Position numbers and translations under genes: made by a program. The notes beneath the pieces were generated by a model that worked only from the letters and a program-made list of their open reading frames with translations, did not search any database and was not told where the DNA came from. Shown piece by piece: positions 48,601 to 59,960 of a stretch of DNA of 64,000 bases (the first letter of the stretch is position 1; each line of letters begins with the position of its first letter). This DNA is from Coccinella septempunctata (lineage: Eukaryota; Arthropoda; Insecta; Coleoptera; Coccinellidae), in the NCBI RefSeq assembly GCF_907165205.1, contig NC_058193.1, positions 38,209,021 through 38,273,020 of the forward strand. The letters are read 5' to 3'.

Positions 48601-51600
48601 ATGAGATCTTGATTCGCACCTAGACGGGGCATCCACATGCACTTAATTTGATATTCAAGCATTATTATGGCTTAGACTGCGTTCTCTGCTAAACTAATTG
48701 TTGCATGAGATCCGCTACGGTAGTTTGAACCCAATTTCAGCGGGATATGCTGCACTACCTGGTTCACTGCTCAATCTTTGCCAAAAATCAAGATTGCTGC
48801 TCCCAAAAAGCGAATGAACTTCGTATAATTAGCAATTGTAAAGTAGGCTAAGAAATGTTGAAAATTAACGTTAGTGCCAGGCACTATCTACAAGTATTTT
48901 TTCCCTCAAAGTCTTATTCATGCGTGGTATTTCGTAAATATGATGGTACAAAAAGAACACCACCCTTTAGGACAAAATTGAGTCTGACCTTCTTGTAATT
49001 TTCTTTTTTTTTTTTGGTTGGAAGGGACGATAGCCAAGTCTATGAATAAGTTTCGTCGAACACGGTTCTGTAAACCGCATTTTACGTCCCCCAAGCGTTG
49101 GAGAATGCCTGCTCTTGACACGCGTAATTTTGACGAACAAAAAGCAATTTCTTTCCCATCGTCTACCCAAGATTGAATCGGTAATCACTTTCGATATCCA
49201 TCAACAACCCTGATTCGTGTCATTCGACTCATGAATTTTCTCAAAGGCCTCTAAAAATTAGCTTAGTCTCGTTTTTCTTCCCTGAAATATTGATGAAAAT
49301 TTTCCAACTAGTATATTTCACATAAAAGTGTTTTATGACAGTGCTTTATGAAAAAAACCTTCTCTCACTGCGATTTTGGGTTCATTATTTCCCCTAATCA
49401 ACAAAAAACGCTCGAAACTCCTCAGTAACATACCGAGAAGAGCTCAGTGTTTTCCTGTCCAGGTAATTTCTCACTATCTCAAAATTAACACCATTTTCTT
49501 GTACATTACGTTGCTGGCTCCCCTAATTTGATTACCTGCGAACCATATGGCGCTTAAATTCTTTTCCGCTCAGTATACAGTTATTTTTCGGAAGGTGTTT
49601 GTTGAACAAGGATAGATATTTCTGTGGTTACATAACGTACAACTCGAGGAGAATATTATCTGAATATAAATGTCCCATCTGAGTAGTTCATATGCAAATG
49701 GGGAGTTCGATGAACTGTGACCACTTTTTTCGGTTTTGTGAAATATGAAATCACCAAACCCACGATTTTTAGCGGAATGTAATTTTGAATACAGCTTGAG
49801 AAACGTCCCTGATCCGAGATTAATATTTTGGACCTTATTCATTACGAAAATTTTGGTAATAATCAAACGCTGCTGAATTGTTCATTTGGCCATGATGAAT
49901 TGTCATATAAACAAGGGTATTATTAAGATTAAGTAAGTGAGAATCTCAAAATGGTATCGCTTAAGTTGAGTAACATCTTCATGAAACTAGGCAAACCTTA
50001 ACATAACTAGCAAATTGTTGTTTTTCGAGTGTAATCTCGGTTATATTCCACATAGAAATTATTCATCAAGCTATTCATGCTCCACATATGGAACGAAAAT
50101 TACTTCGAAAACTGCTTTAATTATTAACTAAGGAGTAGATTGGCAAAAGCTCATCAAACATTATATAATATCTGTATGATGATGTCCCAAAAGTGCCGTT
50201 GTGAGATTCAAACTTTATATGGTCGGTCATGAATTTTAGGTTTGGTATAATATTATGGTTTCCCATTGATTCGCATTACAACCATTGAAATAAAGATTTA
50301 ACGCAGTTCAATCTTCATAGTTGTCATTGATTACGATTTAGACAATTTGTATGTTTTTTATTTGGTCGAGCGATGCCAAAAGCGACTAAATTGTACCTTA
50401 AATATGTATTTGTATACCTATATTTCATCGAATTATCTCCAGTAATTTTTTAACAGAATCTTGAACGATGAATGAACAGAATATTTTTCTGTGAATAGTT
50501 GCGATTTAGAAGTTGATAATTCAAAGTGATCCAAAGATTTAAAAGGGAAATTCTCTTATCAAAGCCTTCTTAGTTCATTGCAGAAATCCACAGAAACATT
50601 GAGAGACAATTTCGGAATACCCGCAAAAATTCTTTCAATAGATGCTTACACTTGTACCTTCATAACTGAACGAGGATGCTTCAACCACGAATTAATCTTT
50701 CGGGGGCAATTTAGGTGAACAACAGCCAGGATATAAAAGCTACGATTACCATAGAGCTTAAAATGTACATTATAATGGAATGGCCGATTGAATCCACAAA
50801 ATGCGGCTTACGCTGGACCTCCATAATTCTCGATGGATCAGATGGATTATCGAGAGTGTAATACCTATAGGTTATGGGCCCACCTGTGGAATAATGACAA
50901 AGGAGGCTGTGGATATTTTTACAGCGAATCAATAATGTTAGAAACTGTGATACACACAACTGTCGTTTTAAAATACCGTCCTTGAAAGGAACCCGTGAAA
51001 TCGACACGTTACGCTCTATAATTCCTACGTACCATCTTTCAGTAGCACTCATTATCCCGCCCCTAAGAATAACTTGAAGATGCAGCGTTTCCTGCTGCTA
51101 ACTAGGAGCCTCACCCAGTTTCAGACGGTATGAATTTGAGTAGACGTAGCACACAGCGTTCCTGCTAGAAATGCAGGTAAACAAGTTTTGTGCCGTCTAC
51201 AAATGGTACAGTTCGGACTGAGGCCTTCGAGACAACTGTTAAAATAGCGGTTCCTAACCATAGTGAACCACATTTTATGCTCGTCTGCAATTTGTTACGT
51301 CTTCATTATTAATTTCATGTCCATCTAGTGATTTTACAGCCTAGATATGAACACGTTCTGTAAGCTGGTAGGAAAAATGTACGGTTTTCTTCCTACGATT
51401 ATTCACAACAATTTTACGCGACAATGCATACATGCTAAAAAAAAGTATTGCGTTACCAAAGAACAATAACTCATTAGAAGTGTCAATGTGAAGTTTAAGG
51501 TTAAAAAAGTAAACCAAAGTTACGCAATAAATTAAAAGAAAAAGATGAACCGAAATTGTGAAAATTGGAGTATCGAGCCATCATCGAGTACCTGAATTTA

Positions 51601-54600
51601 AAACGGTTTAGAGGTGAGCAGATTTACGAAGATATGCTTAATACCCTTGGTGATCAATGTCCTTCATATGCGACTTTGAAAAATTGGACTGCAAGCTTCA
51701 AAAGAGGTAAATTTTCCATTGAAGATGATGACCGATCGAGAAGGCCAGTTCATGACATGATTTTATCAGACCGTCGAATTGGGCTAAAACGGATATCTGA
51801 AGCACTGAATATTTCATACGAACGCGTTCATCATATAGTTCACGTCACTTTGAACATGAGAAAAATTGCTGCAAAATGGATCCCCAAATGTTTGAATGTT
51901 GACCAAAAGCGTGCAAGGGAAGAAGCATCGCGTTCGATCTGTGCTCGATTTGAAAACGATGTAGACTTCTTAAACCGAATTGTTACTATGGATGAGACTT
52001 GGGTACATTTCTACGATCCAGAAACAAAGCAACAATCGATGGAATGGCGACACCCTGGTTCTCCAAGACCTAAGAAGCTGAAAAAGTTCTTCAGTTTTTT
52101 GGGATTGCCATGGAATAATCGTGATTGATTTTTTGGATAAGGGTAGAACAATAACCGGAGATTACTATTCGACATTACCGACCACTCTACGAGTAAAAAT
52201 TAAAGAGAAAAGACGCGGAAAGCTATCCAAAGGTGTTTTGTTTTTGCAGGACAACGCCCCTGCACACAAATCTCATGTTGCCATGCAAAAAATTCGTGAT
52301 TTAGCGTTTGAATCACTAGAACACCTCCCTTATTCACCAGATTTGGCTCCACCCGACTATCTTCTCTTTCCTCAACTGAAAAAAGTTCAAAAGGTTGTGA
52401 ATTTTCTTCCAACGAGGAGGTAATAAAAGCTGTGGAGATCTGGTTTGAAGAGCAGGAAGAAACATTTTTTTTGAAACGTCTAGAGACGTTGCAGGTTCGC
52501 TGTAATGAATATATCCAATTGAGAGGAGAATATGTTGAGTAATAAAATATTGAAATTTTGTTTGATTCTATAGTAGGCTGAGAATTTTTCAATATATCCT
52601 GTGAAATAGTGACATACCGGCCGTCTGTGTTTGGCAGGATGAAATCACGTTCATCATGTCGTATTCTGACATTGGCGATCGGTCAAATCGGCAAAGTAAT
52701 AAAATGTGGGCGTACCGGGGTCCAATCATCTTGTTAGGATAACCAGAGGATTGCGGAATTTGATTTATGACGCGGATCGAAGCAGACTGAATGATCTCTT
52801 GTCTGTTATTAGTCAGTTCAGGAAGTGGTGCCTTATTCCAGCTCCATGCAATCATATCGTCCAATAAGTTCATTTCACCTCAGAGTCGAGAGATAACCAC
52901 CGGATCATGTTGATATAACTGGACGGTTCTGGTGCTCTAATAGATCCGATCGGTTTGTAGGTGATAGTTAACAGAATGGAAAATTTGTGCAGAATCGAGC
53001 AATTGCCAACCAAACTCTGAATTCTGCTGACCTCTGGAATTTTCACGGTTCAAGTCGTGATATTAGGTCTAAATTAGCCGATTGAAATTGCACACTTAAC
53101 TCATCCACGTGCTCATTTGGTCCATTTTTACGTGAGTGCCTTAGTATTGGAATTATGGTCTTTCAAATGATGGTGAAAGTTCAAATAGATAGCTTTTTTC
53201 TAATTTTCGATCTGGCTTCCTGTTCGGGATAATTTTCTGGGCATGTTCCGGTTATTCGTCTTTCATTTGGCATTTTCTGCAGCCCTCAAGATGCAGCGGT
53301 TCGCAAACAGATAGAGATTTCCCAACCCAACCCTCCAAATCTGCTGATTTTCTCTTCTTACCTCTTCGTGTCACCGATCATTTTATATGGGCTTATTATA
53401 ATATTTTTTCAACTGGAATAACTAACGAAAGATGGTCGAAACTTTGATCTAAGTTGGTTGAATCGTGTGATAGTTGAATTTTTATTTATCATTGTCTTTG
53501 AAGATTATTCTCACCTTGAAAAAGCTTAATACGACTAAAACTGCAAGATGGCACAATAAAAGAGACATTGCCTTCTCTGAATTCTAGTTAATCATGAAGA
53601 TTTTCCAGATAAAATAAACATTTATCCCGAAATTAACCCATTATTCTATTTAGTCGAAAAAATTCCTCGAATTCGTGAATCATTTCAATTGAATTAATTA
53701 TGGATTATTCTCTGGAGACAATGAAATTCATCACCCATTCGCCTTAATGGCCAAATCATTAAGGATAAAACGGTTCTTTCAAATCTTTTCTCATCAGTTG
53801 AACAACTCATCAATTGATCCATTATTTGTAAATCACATGATGCTTAGCAGAAATTCAAGATCATCAACCACACTACATCAACGAGATTTCCCAAAACGGA
53901 CGATATATTCATTTAAAAAACTCATGGCTTCCACAGCTTTCCATAAATTTCATGGAAATAACATTTTTGACTCAACAGTAATGCCAATACAACAAATCTA
54001 TCTTAAATAATCAATTTTTTCATATAGTCCGTATTGGGGAGAATCCCAAGGCAGTTTTTGAAACATATCCAGAGTTTGAGATCGTTTTTTCTTCGTTCCA
54101 GATAAGTCATCAGTTTTCAGCGTATGCCACTTTATTGGGAGATGAGTGCAATAGCGATTGGGAATGTAAAGAAAACATACCCGGATCAATGTGTAACAGG
54201 GGAAGGTGTTCCTGCCAGTCTTTCTACGCTAGAGTTAACCAAACGACGTGTATACAGTGTGAGTACTTGAATTTTCGAAAATAGCAAAATTCTCGATGGA
54301 AGTGGTTATTGACGATAGATTATCTTTTCAGCGACCTTATTGGGCTACGACTGTGTTGTGCCCGAGCAATGTTCGATGAAGGTATCGAACAGCAGTTGCA
54401 TAAACGGTTCCTGTCGTTGCGTCGATGGTTTCCTGCAATTCCGGAAGCATACCTGTCTTGGACGTGAGTGAACGCGTATTATTGTTTAAGGCGCTTTTGT
54501 TGGTTTAGCAAACCTGTCTACCAGTCGTAAAATGGATTGTTGTATGCTCGAAACTGCTTATCAACCTCTGCCTCTTGCTAAGAATAAGTCAGAAGGTAGC

Positions 54601-57600
54601 GGTTGGCCCAAGAAAAAATACTGCTGAAAATGCAAACATCTCTGGGCTTTAGTGAAAATTAAATCCATTTTACGTGTTTTGAACAATCTTTAACGACTAC
54701 TTGTTGAATAACGTCTAATTCAATTGCATATTCTTGAATTATATTCATCAAGCGAACCATTTCAGTGGCTGATTTATTAAAACGAAGGAAGTACTTCAAA
54801 AAGCTCGGTTTTACATCTAAACCGAAACACATTCCAGCGAATGACATCAGAATTCTTTCGTGTTTGACGAAAATTCAAGATTCCCATAGCTCCTCTACAG
54901 TCGCAGTTACCTAATCCATCATTCACAAAGCCCGTGTCATCTTTTTGATATTCCCAACGGACTAGAATGGCTCTTGATGCCGTTAGCTAGAATTATTCCA
55001 TCAACATCGCCGCGAAGAAATAAAAAATTATATTCTAATTCTTATAAGTATCACATTCGTTCACACTTTTCGATGGGAATTTTGCCGCGGTCCCATGGAT
55101 GTCCCGTTGGTCATGAATATTCTCTTTATGGGCCGGATATTGTCGTTCATTATTATTATTATGGCGTCACTATACTATTGATACGTGATAATTGGTACCG
55201 ATGATTTACCAGGGAATTTCGTCGGACATTGAAGGAAAAACAGTATATCGTGTTACTACTCTCTTTTAAGTGAGACTCTCCGTATTTTAAACCGAACTTT
55301 GTTCGTTCTTTATATACAGGGTGATTCAGAACTCGATTTGAAACATTAAGGAACGTATACAGGATATATATATTCTTTTGAATGTCAGCAATACATTTTT
55401 AGTTATCAAACAATATAGCATATGTATGAGTTTTAGCAAAGGTTAGTGTAACGGGGTACCATACAATTTAGAGTATGATACAAGAGCTTAGGGAAAAACC
55501 TCAGTAAAAAAACCCTGTCTCCCCGTGAGAAGTGTAGTGATAACAAATTTGTTTACAGAATAAGCTTTAAATACTGAAGGGCTTCCTTTCCATTGACATA
55601 AAAATTTCTTCATCCTCTTTCCATTTCGGAATAATATCTGAAACAAAGAAACAGAGCAGAAAACGAGAAAAAAGGCGAATAATAAAGCCTTCATCCAAAC
55701 TTATTTCAATACTTGATGATGACTGAAGAAAAAAATAAATAAAATCATAGGTACATAACTTGTTTTTCAATTGCATTGGGAGGAATATCATCTCTGCGTC
55801 AAAAATCTTCTGCTGATCTTGGTGGAGGATCACCCTCGTCGTTAGAAATGCCTTCAGTACTCAAATTAATAATAGCCAAAACTTGCTTTTGACTGGGAGG
55901 GCCTTTCGACCAGGTCCAGTCTTCCAAGTGATGATTCTTCTATTCTTCAGTTGTTCGAGGAACGCTAGAGGACCCTTATATTGGGGAATCATCTCCCATA
56001 GATATACCAGTGGTTATTCAGTAGAAAATTGAAAAAACGGGGAAGAAAATAAAAAAACTTCTGACACTTTATTGACAATTTGTCGAAGAAAACAAATTCT
56101 TTGGGAGTTTTAACACTGCAAGATACAAGAAGTATCTGGATTTTGAAATCCATCTCCGAGCTCATCGGCAAAAAATTCTTCTTCTACGTTTTGTCAAGAA
56201 TATCAGTCTATTTACGCTCATTAATTTTTTGCCTTGAATTCACTCTATATTTTGCTTCAATTTTATAGAAAACTTTTGTATTCCCGTCCCTCATAACCCA
56301 GTTTTGTAGCAGTTTGAAGTCCACGCATTTAGTGCTACGATGAAATCGATAAATTTTTCCTTTCCGCAGCTGCAAGACCTGGTAACGTGTGCTACAGCAA
56401 TGCCCATTGTCGCCTATGGACAGTGGACAGCCACTGCGACTTCCTGATACCCAATCTGTTCGGAAGATGCCAGTGCAATTCGCCCCTGAAACAGATCGGC
56501 GATTCCTGCGTGAGGGAAGCTTTCCAACCTTCAACTACCACCACAGCTGCCACTACAACCTCGCAAGTACCGTCCAGTACGGAGCTGGACATAAGCGTGA
56601 ATTTAATCAATAAGAACGCCGTGGCACAATCTCCGAAGGGCGAAGCCAGCACTGTACAAGTCAGTAATTTCTCAGGTTTCCCGATTGTTACAAGAAAACA
56701 CTGCAAATTTCACCCGAAAACTCAGCAGTTTCATTTTTTTGTGGTCGACGCTAAAAACCATTAGAAAACAATTGAATCGTGTTCACCACATCAACTGAGG
56801 TTGTTATTTTCGTACCGATTAAACTTTCTGGAAATATATTTGGCGGAAATATCAGTAGCTTTGCATCATGGGCAATGGGATATTTCATCTGAGCGCATCC
56901 GCCATTCTGCGCAGTTTGTCATCTCCTCACCTTGTAGTGGTATATTTTAGCGAGTTTCCTGATGCCTAATCTGAGAATAAGATTACGAGATGTTTTTTTC
57001 ATCAATCTATTTGTGTTTCACCACCTCAAACCGTCGATTTTCTCCTCGATTCCCTCTAACATGCCCACATGTTATTTTCAGGAACCACCGATAACAACGC
57101 AACTTTTGCAATCATCCACGACGCCTTCAAGTACCACAATCGATGAAAGAACGTTACAGCCAATCGATACAACAACCAGATTATCAACCATGAGAACAAC
57201 ATCGCTAGAACCAACAGCTTCTCCCCTATATGAACCAGTTTCATCCTCAACTTCAAGTGAGAACTCTTGATTTGTTCCGAAATATTTTAGTACAAACGAG
57301 TTTCCACCATTTTCTACGGAATCGTTGATGAATCGTGAATAACATTTGTTTTTTCCAGAGTTGTCACTCACGACAGGAATCAGAAACCGTCTAGACGATG
57401 GCGAAGGCGTCAGTCTTGGACTTCCATGCGTCACAGACCTTCAATGTAAAGCAGCGGACCCATTCTCCAAATGCCTGAACGGAGTGTGCGACTGCATCCT
57501 CAGGTACAACAGAACCTCAGCCTGCTCCGCCAGAAACACGAAATGTCTGCCAGGTACCTTCCAGGTATGCCGAATTTTCTGTTAACTTTCGGTCAATCCA

Positions 57601-58440
57601 TTTCTTATTCTCTTGTCCAGTGTAAAAGCAGCGGCACTTGCATCAGCTGGTTCTTCGTTTGCGATGGACGAAAAGATTGCATCGATGGTTCAGACGAGGA
57701 CTGCTCCTTTGGACAGTGTCCCGCCCAAAGTTTCCTCTGCAAATCGACAGGGCGATGCGTTTCCAAAGCAACACGTTGCGATGGAGTCAAAGACTGCCCA
57801 GAAGGTGAGTGTTGATAGACATGTTGGTGTCGTGTTTTCTACAATGGCGTTTTCGTTGCTTCGCAGGAGAGGACGAGGCCGATTGTCAGGCTTCAGGAAA
57901 GAAAGGATGTCCTCCGGACACCTTCCAATGCGGCGATGGAAAATGTCTGCCAGAATACGAATTTTGCAACGCCATTATAAGTTGCAGCGATGGGAGCGAT
58001 GAACCTGCCCATATTTGTAGGGGAAGGGCCAGAAGAAGGCTATCAGAATATTGCCCATTAAGGTGTGGAAATGGCAGATGCAGATCCAGCGCGGTTGCTT
58101 GTTCTGGAAGAGATGGTTGTGGAGATGGAACTGATGAACGTAGATGTTCAGTCTGTAGTAAGTAGAAGCTGCATTGCAAAAAGTTCTACTTCAACCTAAC
58201 ATCGTATTTGCTACTGCCTCAAAACTCTATCTATTTCTGTCACCATTCTTCAACACTAAACTATCCATGCACATTACTTTTTCTCCAATGTCTATAACTC
58301 AAGAGGTTTTCATTTTCTCGTTGAGAGCCCCTTTTCACAAATTCATAATATATATACTTGGAAAACGCCTTATTTTGAGTGTCTTGAAACTTTTTTCTTT
58401 TGCAGGGTGTCCAATTGTTAAAGGACGAGGTCTATTATAG
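45618..58440 (+). CDS. Secreted protein with EB-like modules and four LDL-receptor class A repeats
   Basis: Exons: 45618..45656, 54102..54258, 54332..54463, 56370..56659, 57082..57256, 57359..57564, 57621..57804, 57867..58157, 58406..58440. All splice sites keep frame and give 502 residues. The signal peptide is split by the 8.4-kb first intron (MKYLTLVFGAVLT | ISHQFSA). Cys-rich EB-like modules follow: LGDECNSDWEC...CSC (about 23-65), LGYDCVVPEQC...CRC (about 70-109) and VCYSNAHC...CQC (about 116-150). A Ser/Thr-rich linker (about 160-262) is probably O-glycosylated. Another EB-like module spans about 285-325. LDLa repeats at about 327-361, 366-401, 408-445 and 457-489 carry the acidic C-terminal motifs (DGSDEDC, EDEADC, DGSDE, DGTDERRC) that bind calcium. 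There is no transmembrane segment, so it is predicted extracellular. I do not know its name or ligand. Confidence 0.85.
48226..48248. repeat. Short perfect palindrome
   Basis: ATAGACATAG and CTATGTCTAT flank a 3-nt AGT loop, inside the EB/LDLa intron. Confidence 0.7.
50711..51052 (-). CDS. Possible small membrane protein, doubtful
   Basis: A 113-codon minus-strand frame nested in the EB/LDLa intron. The C-terminus is strongly hydrophobic (YILSSMVIVAFISWLLF), like a tail anchor. Inside the frame a good acceptor (TTATTCCACAG, ending at 50884) precedes the more protein-like second half (ITYRYYTLDNPSDPSRIM). A final exon of 50711..50883 with an upstream exon elsewhere is therefore also possible. 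No homologue is recognised, and chance is a serious alternative. Confidence 0.22.
   Translation of the reverse strand: MSATERWYVGIIERNVSISRVPFKDGILKRQLCVSQFLTLLIRCKNIHSLLCHYSTGGPITYRYYTLDNPSDPSRIMEVQRKPHFVDSIGHSIIMYILSSMVIVAFISWLLFT
51545..52542 (+). pseudogene. Mariner transposase, frameshifted and internally deleted
   Basis: The reading frame is in at least three pieces: about 51565..52128, 52121..52423 and about 52410..52542. The first has the N-terminal HTH region and the first catalytic Asp in MDETWVHFYDPETKQQSMEW. The second has the remaining catalytic region, LQDNAPAHKS and YSPDLAPPDYLLFPQ (the D34D triad of mariner). The third has the C-terminus (EEQEETFFLKRLETLQVRC). Compared with family members as I recall them, residues are missing after DDDRSRRPV and around PKKLKKF, where the frame also breaks. 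The initiator ATG at 51545 is out of frame with the body. It cannot encode an active enzyme. Confidence 0.92.
51545..52605 (+). mobile_element. Degenerate mariner (Tc1/mariner) element
   Basis: Contains a broken mariner transposase and, to its right, a sequence (GGCTGAGAATTTTTCAATAT, about 52578-52597) that looks like the 3' terminal inverted repeat of the insect mariners I recall. I could not find a matching 5' repeat, so the left end is lost or too diverged. It lies in the 8.4-kb first intron of the EB/LDLa gene, same strand. Confidence 0.85.
52606..54101 (+). other. First intron of the EB/LDLa gene, right part
   Basis: AT-rich, ending in the acceptor TCGTTTTTTCTTCGTTCCAG. Nothing else recognised. 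Confidence 0.5.
54464..56369 (+). other. EB/LDLa intron
   Basis: About 1.9 kb between the second and third EB-like exons. No exon recognised. Includes an isolated ACAGGGTGATTCAGAACTCG near 55316, of the kind that ends some insect transposons. Confidence 0.45.
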
Positions 58441-58632
58441 TTCGAGAAGGATCGATATCAATCGACAATGAATGCCAAAATTTGTGTATATCATTTTCTT
58501 CAGTACCTATGTGATTTTTAGTATTTGATAGTTGATAATTTAAGATTCTGTAATGCTCAAGAATATTCTATTGTATTTTATATTTATATTTTATATTTAT
58601 ATTTGATCTGGAGTATCTGAAGTAGATTAGTT

Positions 58633-58638
58633 AATAAA
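58633..58638 (+). terminator. Polyadenylation signal of the EB/LDLa gene
   Basis: AATAAA about 195 nt after the stop at 58440. Confidence 0.65.
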
Positions 58639-58954
58639 TCCATTCCATTCACGTTTTTTTATAGTACCTTTTTCAATATATCCAGGTTTCCTTTCCTTTC
58701 TCGATCAAGAGAGCTGTATAACTACTTTTTTTCCATTGTTTTCGCTTGGAAGCCTCGATGTTTGATATATGAATTTCTCTAGCATTTGTAGAATGTATAA
58801 TAGCATCACCTTCGTATTGGTTTTGTAAAGATTTCGATTGACCAGCCTCTATAAAACCTTTGAGTATCCAACCTGGGTTGAAATCGTCGAAAAATTTTTG
58901 ATTTATAAAAATGTCGTTTGCGGAAAAAATTTATTCATTTACCTATATCGACCC

Positions 58955-59815
58955 GGGTCATTTTAATAATTCGAGGTCTTAAATCACAAATATGCAATTA
59001 GATTTTTTGTAGAATCAGTATTTTGGGAAATAAATCCCAAATCGAAAATTCGAAAAAATTGGTCAACTTTGAGGAGCTGCAGCAGCCAGAAAAGAGTCAC
59101 TTGTCATATGCTGATTTTTTTGGTCATAGATTGGTTCTTTTCGAAAATAAAAAACCATATTTCATTCACCTACCGCGAACACTTTAGTTTTTATGATTTT
59201 TTACGCGAAGGTCCAAAATCTCGAATTTTCTATCGGCCATAACTTGAGAAATAATTTTTTTTGAAAATATCTGTTTGCATATTCGTGTTCTACGCCCTCG
59301 AATTAGGGTACACTATTAATTTGGTTTTGATCGGAGACCAAAAATTTTTTTCAAAAAATCGAAATTTTTCCATACATAATATATGCATGGAAAATTTGAA
59401 AAATTTTTGATCTCCTCGATTTCCACCAAAATTGAAGTATTTACTAAATCGAGGGCGCAGATTACGAATATGCAAACAGAATTTCGCTGAGAGGATTAGT
59501 TTTAAAGTTATGGTCGACGAAAAATCGGAAATTTTGGACCTTCTGGGAAAAAATCATAAAATCAAAACAGTTCGCAGTAGATGGATGAAAGTCGGTTTTT
59601 TCTATTCGCAATGTACCATTGTATCACCAAAGAAATCAGCTTATGTGCAGTGCCTCTTTTCTGGCTGCTACAGCTCCTCAAAGTTGAACAATTTTTCCGA
59701 AATTTTCTACTGAAAGTGATTTTTTTCCCGAAGTACTGATCCTAGGAAAGATCTCATTGCATATTCGTAATCTGCGTGCTCGAATTAGTCGAAAAAATGA
59801 CCCGGGTTGAAATCG
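58955..59815. repeat. Foldback (long palindrome) element, copy 2, with outer arms
   Basis: Same family as 7845-8545. Core arms run from about 59015 (GGGAAATAAATCCCAAATCG, AAAAAATTGGTCAACTTTG) to about 59725, centred near 59374 on CCATACATAATATATGCATGG. Outer segments also pair: GACCCGGGTCATTTT near 58963 with AAAATGACCCGGGT near 59796, and CAAATATGCAAT near 58988 with ATTGCATATTCG near 59757. The arms thus extend about 60 bp further than can be seen in copy 1. No protein coded. Confidence 0.85.
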
Positions 59816-59960
59816 TTCGAAAAATAAAATTTTTTTGATTTACAAGAAATTTGAAAAATTTTCGATCTCTCCGATTTCCACCAAAATGGGAGTATTTACT
59901 GAAGCGAGGATGTCGATTACGAATATGCAAACAGAATTTCGCTGAAAGGATTAATACTCT
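59816..59960. repeat. Partial third foldback-family segment
   Basis: GATCTCTCCGATTTCCACCA through GATTACGAATATGCAAACAG and TTTCGCTGA near 59862-59952 repeats, in the same orientation, the right inner arm of copy 2 (about 59410-59500). Confidence 0.7.

Larger units (their letters stand above)
45657..51544 (+). other. First intron of the EB/LDLa gene, left part
   Basis: AT-rich. Open frames at 47172-47489 and 47635-48036 have no convincing motif. A short TTAGG-like run (GGTTAGGTTAGG, then GGGTTAGGTTGG) sits near 48262-48290. Confidence 0.4.
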
